Positions 1-5,527 of a stretch of DNA of 9,391 nt are shown in pieces. Each line of letters begins with the position of its first letter. Within the stretch, counting starts at the first letter, position 1. The DNA comes from an uncultured Collinsella sp. (GTDB taxonomy: Bacteria > Actinomycetota > Coriobacteriia > Coriobacteriales > Coriobacteriaceae): contig CABSMK010000061.1 in NCBI GenBank assembly GCA_902478825.1, forward strand, positions 1-9,391, written 5' to 3'. Below the pieces are notes generated by a model. That model ran no database searches. It saw only the letters and a program-made list of their open reading frames with translations, and was not told the DNA's origin. The translations under genes and the position numbers were made by a program.

Positions 1-3
1 GGG

Positions 4-9
4 TATTAT
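4..9 (+). promoter_or_regulatory. Possible -10 box upstream of moaA
   Basis: TATTAT at 4-9 matches five of six bases of the sigma-70 type -10 consensus and lies 39 nt before the preferred GTG start of moaA. The -35 would lie outside the window, so this cannot be tested here. Alternatively moaA is an internal gene of a longer Moco operon and this is chance. Confidence 0.22.
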
Positions 10-38
10 GTTTTCCGAAGAATAAAACGCCGCGTGAG

Positions 39-43
39 GGAGG
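39..43 (+). promoter_or_regulatory. Ribosome binding site of moaA, decides the start
   Basis: GGAGG at 39-43, inside a longer AGGGAGGG stretch (37-44), sits 5 nt before GTG 49-51. The alternative in-frame GTG at 34 has no purine-rich site in front of it, and another GTG at 61 is poorly spaced. This is the basis for choosing 49 as the start. Confidence 0.65.
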
Positions 44-48
44 GCTGC

Positions 49-1104
49 GTGGACGGGCACGTGCAACATGACGGCTTTGGCCGCGATATCAACTACCTGC
101 GCATTGCCGTTACCGACAAGTGCAATTTCCGCTGTATCTATTGCATGCCGGCCGATGGCGTGGCGCCCCGCGCGCACGACGAGCTGCTCAGTGCCGAGGA
201 AATCGCCCGCTTTGTGCGCCTGGTGGCGGGGGAGGGCATTCGCCGCGTGCGCCTGACGGGTGGCGAGCCGCTGGTCAGCCGCCGTATTATTCCGCTCATT
301 CGTGACATCCGCGCGATTCCGCAGATCGAGGACATCTCGCTCACCACCAACGGCGCCCTGCTGCCCAAGCTGGCGCCGCAGCTCAAAGATGCCGGGCTTA
401 ACCGCGTCAACATCTCGCTCGACACGCTCGACCCTACGCTGTTTGGAAAGATCACGCGCTTGGGCCGGCTCGAGCAGACCATGGCTGGCATCGACGCGGC
501 GCTGGCTTGGGGCTTTGAGCCCGTTAAGGTTAACTGCGTTGTAGTGCGTCGGCTCAACCAAGATGTGGCGGCCCTCGCGCGCTTGACCGCCGACCGCCCC
601 ATCCACCTGCGCTTTATCGAGTACATGCCCATTGGCGACGAGCACACGAGCTCGCATTGCGCTGTGGACCCGCATGCGCCCACACTCAATCCCGAACTGT
701 GGGACGCGAGCGACACCGTGCCGAGCGACGAGCTGCGGGCACGCATCAATGCCGGGGCCGCCGCGGCGGGACTGGGCGAGCTCGAGCCGCTCGACATCAA
801 CGACGCTCCTGCCGGCGCGGGCCCTGCGCGCTATTGGCACTTTCCGGGCGCGGCGGGGACGGTTGGCTTTATTAGCGCCATGTCCAATCATTTTTGCGCG
901 AACTGCAACCGTCTGCGTCTGACGGCCGATGGCAACGTGCGTCCGTGCCTGTTTAGCGATGCCGAGTATTCGGTGCGCGACGCCCTGCGCCGTGGTGATG
1001 ATATGCAGGTACTTTCGATTTGGCGCGATGCCGTGGCCCACAAACCGCAGGAACACGCGATAATTGAGGGCACGCAACGATTTATGTCCCAAATCGGAGG
1101 ATGA
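49..1104 (+). CDS. moaA: GTP 3',8-cyclase MoaA (radical SAM, molybdenum cofactor biosynthesis)
   Basis: MoaA catalyses the first step of molybdopterin synthesis: a cytoplasmic radical-SAM conversion of GTP to 3',8-cyclo-7,8-dihydro-GTP, the substrate of MoaC. The 351-aa product has the family layout. CNFRCIYC (Cys25, 29, 32) is the CX3CX2C radical-SAM cluster motif, and GGEP (71-74) is the SAM-contacting motif. TTNG (99-102) and NISLDTLDP (121-129) are typical MoaA strands. CANC plus Cys300 (Cys283, 286, 300; CX2CX13C) is the second, GTP-binding 4Fe-4S site. The chain ends in the conserved Gly-Gly tail (350-351). It is slightly longer than common family members because of a loop around residues 198-225. 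The gene is directly followed by moaC-mobB, the next pathway enzyme, with only 4 nt between stop and start, so co-translation is likely. The start could instead be GTG 34, adding five residues. Confidence 0.97.
   Translation: MDGHVQHDGFGRDINYLRIAVTDKCNFRCIYCMPADGVAPRAHDELLSAEEIARFVRLVAGEGIRRVRLTGGEPLVSRRIIPLIRDIRAIPQIEDISLTTNGALLPKLAPQLKDAGLNRVNISLDTLDPTLFGKITRLGRLEQTMAGIDAALAWGFEPVKVNCVVVRRLNQDVAALARLTADRPIHLRFIEYMPIGDEHTSSHCAVDPHAPTLNPELWDASDTVPSDELRARINAGAAAAGLGELEPLDINDAPAGAGPARYWHFPGAAGTVGFISAMSNHFCANCNRLRLTADGNVRPCLFSDAEYSVRDALRRGDDMQVLSIWRDAVAHKPQEHAIIEGTQRFMSQIGG
1096..1100 (+). promoter_or_regulatory. moaC-mobB ribosome binding site embedded in the moaA Gly-Gly codons
   Basis: GGAGG at 1096-1100 lies 8 nt before ATG 1109. 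These bases are also the GGA GGA codons (1096-1101) for the terminal Gly-Gly of MoaA, which the family needs for catalysis. One stretch therefore serves a conserved protein tail and the start of the next gene. It also excludes the longer upstream reading frame beginning at 1064. Confidence 0.8.
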
Positions 1105-1108
1105 TCAT

Positions 1109-2410
1109 ATGGCCAAGAGCAGGTACGTCGACGCCACCAAGGCCGCTCGCAGGGCCGCGATGTCTGCCCATAAAGCCACGGCTGCGGCGAATGCTGGCAG
1201 CGCCGACGCGTCCGTGCAGCCGACTGCCAGCGCTGTCGCCGAGCCCGCCCGTGACGCCCGTCGCGACGAGCTGACGCACGTGGACGCCAAGGGCGAGGTG
1301 CGCATGGTCGACGTGTCCGACAAGGCCGAGACCCATCGCATCGCCATCGCCGAGGGCACCATCCTCATGCACCCCGAGACGCAGGCCATGGTGCTGCAGG
1401 ACCGCGCCAAAAAGGGCGACGTGCTTGCCTGCGCTCGCGTGGCGGGCATCATGGCTATCAAGCGCACGAGCGACATCATTCCCATGTGCCATCCGTTGCT
1501 CATTACCAAGAGCAAGTGCGACATTGCGCCCATCGCTCCGGCGGCAACTCCGGCCGAGGACGTGCCCGAGGGCTGGGCGCCGGCGCGCGCGGACGGGCAG
1601 GTTGGCTTTCATGTACTGGTTACGGCCGGCGTGACGGGCAAGACGGGTATCGAGATGGAGGCCCTGACCGGCGCGAGTGCTGCGTGCCTAACGATCTATG
1701 ACATGTGCAAGGCGGTCGATCGCGGCATGGAGATCGTCGACGTTCGTCTGCTGCACAAGGAAGGTGGTCGCTCGGGTGTGTGGGATCGTGCCGAACGCCA
1801 GGCCGCTGTTGTTGAGGCCGTGGGAGCCGCGGGCAACGCACCCGCGAGCGCACCCGTCGCCGTCGCGCCCGCAGCTCCCACTCCGGCCGTCCCTGCGATC
1901 GCGTTTATCGGCTACCAAAACTCGGGCAAGACCACGCTCGTCGAGAAGGTCATTGCCGAGCTCACCCGCCGCGGCCTGCGCGTGGGTTCGCTCAAGCATC
2001 ATGGGCATCACGGCTTTGATATCGACGTGCCCGCTAAGGATACGTGGCGCCATCACCAGGCTGGATCCAAGCACGTGGGGCTCATCTGCGCCACGCGCTG
2101 GGCGGAGTACGCCGACACGCGCGAGGAGGACGAGATGCCCGCGTGCGAGCTGCTGTCGCGCTACAACGATGTCGACGTGGTGATCATCGAGGGCTACAAG
2201 ACCGAGGGCTTCGACAACATCGTGGTCGCGCGATCGGGTGTCGACCGTCTGCGCGGCAAGAGCTCGCTCGACCTGGTCGACGGTCACACGCTGGCCCTTG
2301 CCTGCAACGAGGCCCTGGCGCGTCAGGCCTTCGACGCCGGCTTTGCGACCCGAGCCATCAACATCAACGACGCCCGAGCCATCTGCGATCTTATCCAAGA
2401 CCACCTTTAA
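1109..2410 (+). CDS. moaC: MoaC-MobB fusion: cyclic pyranopterin monophosphate synthase plus Moco adapter GTPase domain
   Basis: The 433-aa protein carries two Moco enzymes. Residues about 54-224 are a complete MoaC, which converts MoaA's product to cyclic pyranopterin monophosphate. Visible motifs are LTHVDAKGEVRMVDVS, MCHPL (126-130), TGIEMEALTGAS and DMCKAVD. In the last, Asp198 and Lys201 align with the catalytic Asp128/Lys131 of E. coli MoaC. Relative to E. coli there is an insertion of roughly a dozen residues around 140-160. A linker rich in Ala, Pro and Val (about 232-262) leads to a MobB domain (263-433) with a Walker A P-loop GYQNSGKT (268-275) and VVIIEGYK (357-364). MobB is a GTP-binding adapter that helps MobA attach a nucleotide to Moco. 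The first ~50 residues are an Ala-rich basic extension without a recognised domain. The start at 1109 follows a strong Shine-Dalgarno 4 nt after moaA. Domain calls are firm; the benefit of fusing an early and a late step is unknown. Confidence 0.94.
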   Translation: MAKSRYVDATKAARRAAMSAHKATAAANAGSADASVQPTASAVAEPARDARRDELTHVDAKGEVRMVDVSDKAETHRIAIAEGTILMHPETQAMVLQDRAKKGDVLACARVAGIMAIKRTSDIIPMCHPLLITKSKCDIAPIAPAATPAEDVPEGWAPARADGQVGFHVLVTAGVTGKTGIEMEALTGASAACLTIYDMCKAVDRGMEIVDVRLLHKEGGRSGVWDRAERQAAVVEAVGAAGNAPASAPVAVAPAAPTPAVPAIAFIGYQNSGKTTLVEKVIAELTRRGLRVGSLKHHGHHGFDIDVPAKDTWRHHQAGSKHVGLICATRWAEYADTREEDEMPACELLSRYNDVDVVIIEGYKTEGFDNIVVARSGVDRLRGKSSLDLVDGHTLALACNEALARQAFDAGFATRAININDARAICDLIQDHL

Positions 2411-2433
2411 GGGCCGGCTCGCTGCGCTGCCAT

Positions 2434-2472
2434 AACCTGCCAAAAAGGGACAGGTTTATTTTGGCAGGTTTT
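2434..2472 (+). terminator. Hairpin after moaC-mobB, likely terminator and repeat-family relative
   Basis: AACCTGCCAAAA (2434-2445) and TTTTGGCAGGTT (2459-2470) are a perfect 12-bp inverted repeat with a 13-nt loop, followed by a short T run (2469-2472). It lies 24 nt after the stop codon of moaC-mobB, where an intrinsic terminator would be expected. The loop contains AGGGACAGG, which resembles the centre of the three other hairpin repeats of this window, so it may be a member of the same intergenic family with a different stem. Confidence 0.6.
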
Positions 2473-2491
2473 ATCTGGGCAAACGTCATTT

Positions 2492-2529
2492 CCACCACAA
2501 AGGGGCCAGGCACCTTTGTGGTGGTTTTT
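2492..2529 (+). repeat. Intergenic hairpin repeat, copy A (perfect stem, T tail)
   Basis: CCACCACAAAGG (2492-2503) pairs perfectly with CCTTTGTGGTGG (2513-2524) across a 9-nt loop, GGCCAGGCA, and is followed by TTTTT (2525-2529). The same core recurs at 4083-4111 and 5037-5069, always between genes. The T tail would allow this copy to act as a terminator. The form (short palindrome, purine-rich unpaired centre, several copies) resembles REP-type elements spread by Y1 transposases, but no such transposase is in the window. Confidence 0.75.
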
Positions 2530-2532
2530 GCT

Positions 2533-2562
2533 TTGGTAGATGTGTGGAACATGCCTTACAAT
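2533..2562 (+). promoter_or_regulatory. Candidate promoter of the MFS gene
   Basis: TTGGTA (2533-2538) and TACAAT (2557-2562) with an 18-bp spacer make a plausible sigma-70 type promoter just after the preceding hairpin. Transcription would begin near 2569, giving a leader of about 130 nt before the MFS start. An isolated TTGACA at 2643-2648 lacks a good -10 at the right distance and is less likely. Confidence 0.4.
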
Positions 2563-2621
2563 CTATCAAGTAGTTCATGACGGGCGAAAAACGGAGAGAA
2601 GGGGCTTGATGCGTCCTTAAT

Positions 2622-2693
2622 GTTTCATGCGGATAGATTGATTTGACAGACGGTGGCGAATGCCCGCCGTCCGCATTCGTATGAAACAAGGAG
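2622..2693 (+). promoter_or_regulatory. Structured 5' leader of the MFS gene reaching the Shine-Dalgarno
   Basis: Nested pairings fill the last 80 nt before the MFS start. GTTTCAT (2622-2628) pairs with ATGAAAC (2681-2687). GCGGA (2629-2633) pairs with TCCGC (2670-2674). GACGGTGG (2649-2656) pairs with CCGCCGTC (2664-2671) with one G-U pair. The latter two share bases 2670-2671 and so partly compete. The outer arm ends directly against the AAGGAG ribosome site (2688-2693). This arrangement is compatible with translational control, but I do not recognise a known riboswitch class. Confidence 0.45.
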
Positions 2694-2698
2694 TCTCC

Positions 2699-3985
2699 AT
2701 GCTCGCCTCCCTTTTCTCAAAGCCTCAATCATCGCTGTCCGCGCAGGCCAAGCGCCTGGTGGCGATGCGCTTTCTCATCTACATCGGTTTTCAGACCAGC
2801 TACTTTATCGGCGTCATCGGAACGCTCACCTATGCGGACGATGCCTCGGTCGTGGCGACATCGCTGGCCGTCCTTTTTATGAACGTATTCGTGATCCTGG
2901 GATCCTTTGCGGGCGGCGCGGCGCTCGACGCTTGGGGACCGCGCCGTCATTTCTTGCTGAGTATCGTCGGCACGCTGGCAACCGGCGCGGCGATCATTGC
3001 CTTTGGCAGCGCGACCGGCATCGTCCTGCTCGGCGCGGTGCTCCTGGGCTTTGTGATGGGGTTCGCCCAGCCCATCGCCACATCCTATCCGGCGTATCTC
3101 ACCGACGACCCTGTCGAGCTCAAAGACATCAACTCCGCTATCGCCATGTTTTCAAACGTGAGTATCATCGTCGGCCCCACACTGGGCGGCTTTGTCGCGG
3201 CGGCCGCGTCGTCGCGCGCGGTGTTCGTGCTCATGATGATCTTTACCGTACTGGCGCTCATTGCCGGTTGGGGCTTTAGGCAAAGTGCAGGTCAGGCCGC
3301 CACACACGAAGGCAAACCCGCAATCGGCGACATCACGTCGGATAAGGCCAGCCAAAGTCCCGACCCCAATACATCTTCTCGCGTCACCTTCGTGACCAGC
3401 ATCAAGACAGTCTTTACCAACAGCGTCCTCACCCTGCTGTTCTGCATCATCTTCCTCTCGAACTTTGGCTACGGTGCCTTCGATCCACTGGAGTCGTTCT
3501 TCTACCGCGATATTCTGCACGTCGGTGTCGAATGGATGGGCTGGCTCTCGTCGGCCAGCGGTGTGGGCGCGGTGCTGGGCGCCGTGGTCGCGCTCCGCTT
3601 GCCGCCGCGCTTCGTCAGCCTCAAAACGCTGCTTGTGGCACTCATGTCCGTGGGTCTGGGAAGCCTGCTCTACGTGGGAACGCCGTACGTGGGCGTAGCC
3701 CTTGTCGGCCAGATTGCCCTGGGCGTGGCCTGGGGCGTCGTCAACCCGCTCCACAACACGATCGTGCAAACGACGGCCCCGCTCGGACAGCTCGGCCGCG
3801 TCAACTCGGTCATGGGCTTTGGCAACATGTTCGCCGGCGTGGCGCCGCTGGCGATTGCCCCGTGGCTGGCGGCGACGTTTGGCGTGCAGCAGACGCTCGT
3901 AGGGGCGGGCATGGTCGTGACGGCAGTTCCCGCGGCGTTGCTGCTGTTTGGACGCCGGCATTTGGATCGTGCCGCAAGGCAGTAA
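2699..3985 (+). CDS. MFS transporter, probable drug/metabolite efflux pump
   Basis: This is a 428-aa integral membrane protein of the major facilitator superfamily, expected to be a cytoplasmic-membrane proton-coupled antiporter. About twelve hydrophobic segments are visible. The TM2-TM3 loop carries an MFS motif A variant, GAALDAWGPRR (73-83), with the Asp and Arg pair. A hydrophilic loop rich in Ser, Asp and Lys (about 194-238) separates the two six-helix halves. The general look (LAVLFMNVFVILGSFAGG, and a second half with GAVLGAV) is closest to the DHA3/EntS-like exporters, but the substrate cannot be read from sequence. The start is ATG 2699, placed 5 nt after AAGGAG; an in-frame ATG at 2660 lies inside the leader hairpin and lacks a ribosome site. 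The gene stands alone between hairpins, preceded by a candidate promoter and structured leader. It is not linked by spacing to the moa genes. Confidence 0.88.
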   Translation: MLASLFSKPQSSLSAQAKRLVAMRFLIYIGFQTSYFIGVIGTLTYADDASVVATSLAVLFMNVFVILGSFAGGAALDAWGPRRHFLLSIVGTLATGAAIIAFGSATGIVLLGAVLLGFVMGFAQPIATSYPAYLTDDPVELKDINSAIAMFSNVSIIVGPTLGGFVAAAASSRAVFVLMMIFTVLALIAGWGFRQSAGQAATHEGKPAIGDITSDKASQSPDPNTSSRVTFVTSIKTVFTNSVLTLLFCIIFLSNFGYGAFDPLESFFYRDILHVGVEWMGWLSSASGVGAVLGAVVALRLPPRFVSLKTLLVALMSVGLGSLLYVGTPYVGVALVGQIALGVAWGVVNPLHNTIVQTTAPLGQLGRVNSVMGFGNMFAGVAPLAIAPWLAATFGVQQTLVGAGMVVTAVPAALLLFGRRHLDRAARQ

Positions 3986-4050
3986 AAACCATCACAACAT
4001 TCGATGAAAATCGCGATTTTGCCGAAAAACGTCGAATGTTGTGATGCTTT
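3986..4050 (+). terminator. Long hairpin with nested palindrome after the MFS gene
   Basis: AAACCATCACAACATTCGA (3986-4004) pairs with TCGAATGTTGTGATGCTTT (4032-4050) at 18 of 19 positions, with one C-C mismatch. Inside the loop AAAATCGCGATTTT (4007-4020) is a perfect 14-bp palindrome, so the DNA could form a branched cruciform. The element begins at the base after the MFS stop codon and has A-rich and T-rich outer edges, fitting a terminator that works on either strand. Its sequence is unrelated to the CAAAGGGG hairpins. Confidence 0.6.
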
Positions 4051-4074
4051 GCGCCCCGGGCCAGGCCACCCTTC

Positions 4075-4122
4075 GGGTCCGGCCACCACAAGGGGGCAGG
4101 CACCTTTGTGGCGATCGGGCCC
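4075..4122 (+). repeat. Intergenic hairpin repeat, copy B
   Basis: The core at 4083-4111 reads CCACCACAAGGGGGCAGG then CACCTTTGTGG. It lacks one A in the left arm relative to copy A, so the stem has a one-base bulge. An outer pairing, GGGTCCG (4075-4081) with CGGGCCC (4116-4122) and one G-U, extends the structure. It lies between the MFS terminator hairpin and the HAD gene and has no T tail. Confidence 0.65.
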
Positions 4123-4137
4123 CAACGGCCTGCGCCT

Positions 4138-4147
4138 TGGTATACCA
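4138..4147. promoter_or_regulatory. Perfect palindrome upstream of the HAD gene, possible -10 or operator
   Basis: TGGTATACCA is a 10-bp perfect palindrome 54 nt before the HAD start. It contains TATACC, which matches four of six -10 bases, but no good -35 is seen 16-18 nt upstream. It may be a small operator or chance. Confidence 0.2.
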
Positions 4148-4201
4148 TGTACGCCGTTCACGAATACGCCCCACACCGCCGCACAACCCAGAAAGGCCCC
4201 C

Positions 4202-5023
4202 ATGGACACCACCTTCAGCCACATCAAAGCCGTGTTCTGCGATATCGACGGCACGCTGCTTACGAGCCAGCACACGGTGTCCCCGCGCACCGTGGCGGCG
4301 ATTCGCGCCCTGCGCGAGCGCGGCGTACTCTTTGGCCTGTGCACCGGGCGCGACGCCCACGCGACCGAGGCCATGTACGAGCTCTGGGGTATCGAAGGCC
4401 TGGTAGACGTGATGGTGGGCTGCGGTGGCGCCGAGGTCATCGACCGCGCGCACGACATCAACGAGCTGAGCTATCCGCTGCCGGGCGAGACCATCGCGCG
4501 CATCTGCGAGCACATGGCGGACCTTCCGGCAACGCCCGTCTGCCCCCGAGACGGCGTGTTCTACGTGCCCGAGAGCAACGCGTGCGTCGAGCACCTGTCG
4601 CGCGTCGACGGTGTGCCCTACCAGGTGGTTGATTTTGCCGAGTTTTTGCGCGAGCCGCAGCCCAAGGTGATGTTTACCATGGCGCCCGAGGTAATGCCGC
4701 GGGTGATCGAGCGGGCGTCGACGTTTGCCGATAACACCGTTAAGGCGGCGGCTCTGCAAACCACGCAGCGACTCTACGAATTCATGGATCCGCGCGTGTC
4801 CAAGACGCGCGGCCTTGCGCGCGTGGCGGAGCTCAACGACATGGAGCTCCAGAACATCTGCGTGTTTGGCGATGCCGACAACGATACCTGCATGGTGGCC
4901 GACGCCGGCGTGGGCGTGGCCATGGCAAACGGCAGCGACGCCACCCGTGCCGCCGCCGATTTTGTAACCGCGAGCAACGACAAAGACGGCATCGCGATCT
5001 TTATCGAGGAGCATCTGCTGTAG
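4202..5023 (+). CDS. Cof-type HAD-IIB family hydrolase (sugar- or nucleotide-phosphatase-like)
   Basis: This 273-aa cytoplasmic protein belongs to the haloacid dehalogenase superfamily, Cof/IIB branch, whose members hydrolyse small phosphorylated metabolites with Mg2+. All four HAD motifs are intact. Motif I is CDIDGTLL with nucleophile Asp14 and acid Asp16. Motif II is LCTGR with Thr48. Motif III is Lys201 in SKTRGLARVAEL. Motif IV is GDADND with Asp224 and Asp228, followed by AGVGVAMANG. The long segment between motifs II and III (about 80-195) is the C2 cap typical of IIB. The end, TASNDKDGIAIFIEEHLL, matches the usual family finish, so the gene is full length. ATG 4202 follows AGAAAGG (4190-4196), a moderate ribosome site; the open frame runs further upstream but through hairpin DNA with no start codon near a ribosome site. 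Substrate is unknown, and the neighbours give no hint. Confidence 0.93.
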   Translation: MDTTFSHIKAVFCDIDGTLLTSQHTVSPRTVAAIRALRERGVLFGLCTGRDAHATEAMYELWGIEGLVDVMVGCGGAEVIDRAHDINELSYPLPGETIARICEHMADLPATPVCPRDGVFYVPESNACVEHLSRVDGVPYQVVDFAEFLREPQPKVMFTMAPEVMPRVIERASTFADNTVKAAALQTTQRLYEFMDPRVSKTRGLARVAELNDMELQNICVFGDADNDTCMVADAGVGVAMANGSDATRAAADFVTASNDKDGIAIFIEEHLL

Positions 5024-5025
5024 CG

Positions 5026-5075
5026 CTGGGGCAGAACCACCGCAAAGGGGGCAGGCACCTTTGTGGTGGCCTCAG
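5026..5075 (+). repeat. Intergenic hairpin repeat, copy C
   Basis: CCACCGCAAAGG (5037-5048) pairs with CCTTTGTGGTGG (5058-5069) through 12 positions including one G-U. The loop is GGGCAGGCA. An outer stem CTGGGGC (5026-5032) with GCCTCAG (5069-5075) adds further pairs. The core starts 13 nt after the HAD stop codon, where it could help end transcription, although no T run follows. The left-arm change from A to G keeps pairing in RNA, which suggests the fold is maintained. Confidence 0.7.
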
Positions 5076-5114
5076 GCGATTTGGGCGAATTGATACCTAA
5101 AATCTGCGCGCAAA

Positions 5115-5134
5115 TTCAGATATGGTTGTCTGAA
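5115..5134. promoter_or_regulatory. 20-bp dyad, possible operator
   Basis: TTCAGATA (5115-5122) and TGTCTGAA (5127-5134) form an inverted repeat with one mismatch (T-G) around TGGT. It lies about 400 nt before the adhesin start, in AT-rich DNA. It could bind a dimeric regulator or fold as a small RNA hairpin. No regulator gene is in the window. Confidence 0.25.
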
Positions 5135-5408
5135 CATTACGCTTCTAACTACCGATGGGTTAAAGATATTCCCATCAATTTGGTAGTCTATTCCTCCCGG
5201 TTAATGATCTACCGTTCACGGCCGATTTTCGACCGTTCGCAGGATGCATGCTATTGAGCAAAATGTTGTGCAAATAAATAAAATGCTATTAAAAAATGAT
5301 AACTAGCTTAATTACCAGTAGAAATAGATATTTCATAGCGAATAAACGAAGGTAAATCCGAGCAAATGTCAAGAGAATTGAGAATTCGCTACAAAACTAT
5401 CGGTATTA

Positions 5409-5438
5409 TTGCTTAGATGTTCAAACAATCATTACAAT
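5409..5438 (+). promoter_or_regulatory. Candidate promoter of the pilus operon
   Basis: TACAAT (5433-5438) is a good -10, with a weak -35 TTGCTT (5409-5414) at 18 bp. A second possible -10, TATAAG (5445-5450), has no matching -35. Transcription would start near 5445-5457, giving a leader of about 70-80 nt before the adhesin. A strong ribosome site GGGGAGGAG (5513-5521) lies ahead of ATG 5528. A weak -35 is typical where an activator helps. Confidence 0.33.
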
Positions 5439-5527
5439 ATGTACTATAAGCGTGCGTAATTACAGGTTGCGCAGATACGTTTGATAGTGAAAGAGCAAGA
5501 TCGCGGTCTCTTGGGGAGGAGACATCG

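Larger units (their letters stand above)
5076..5527. other. AT-rich intergenic region before the pilus operon
   Basis: About 450 bases without a convincing gene. Composition drops sharply: 5281-5340 is 25% G+C by count, against 67% in a sampled line of moaC-mobB. A 64-codon open frame (5063-5257) begins within the upstream hairpin, has no ribosome site and an unremarkable product, so I do not call it. The stretch contains a dyad at 5115-5134, a 7-bp direct repeat ACCGTTC at 5211-5217 and 5232-5238 (exactly 21 bp apart, two helical turns), and inverted TAGCGAAT (5336-5343) / ATTCGCTA (5384-5391). These fit a regulatory region of an acquired surface operon. Confidence 0.6.

Noticed and set aside
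1064..1108. Longer N-terminus for moaC-mobB from an upstream start at 1064
   Set aside because: It would overlap moaA by about 40 nt without a ribosome site, whereas ATG 1109 has GGAGG at ideal spacing.
2660..2698. Upstream ATG at 2660 as the MFS start
   Set aside because: It sits in the loop of a leader hairpin with no ribosome site; ATG 2699 follows AAGGAG by 5 nt.
3152..3961. 269-codon open frame on the - strand opposite the MFS gene
   Set aside because: Its Arg/His-rich product has no domain, while the + strand encodes clear transmembrane helices with motif A.
3992..5014. 340-codon open frame on the - strand opposite the HAD gene
   Set aside because: The + strand encodes an intact HAD protein with all four motifs; the antisense product is His/Arg/Ala-rich and looks like a GC-rich shadow.
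2434..5075. CRISPR array from the recurring intergenic repeats
   Set aside because: The copies are single, separated by whole genes and unevenly spaced, and have no spacers between them.
5063..5257. Small open frame of 64 codons in the AT-rich gap
   Set aside because: It begins inside a hairpin repeat with a GTG, has no Shine-Dalgarno, and its product shows no signal peptide, membrane segment or familiar motif.
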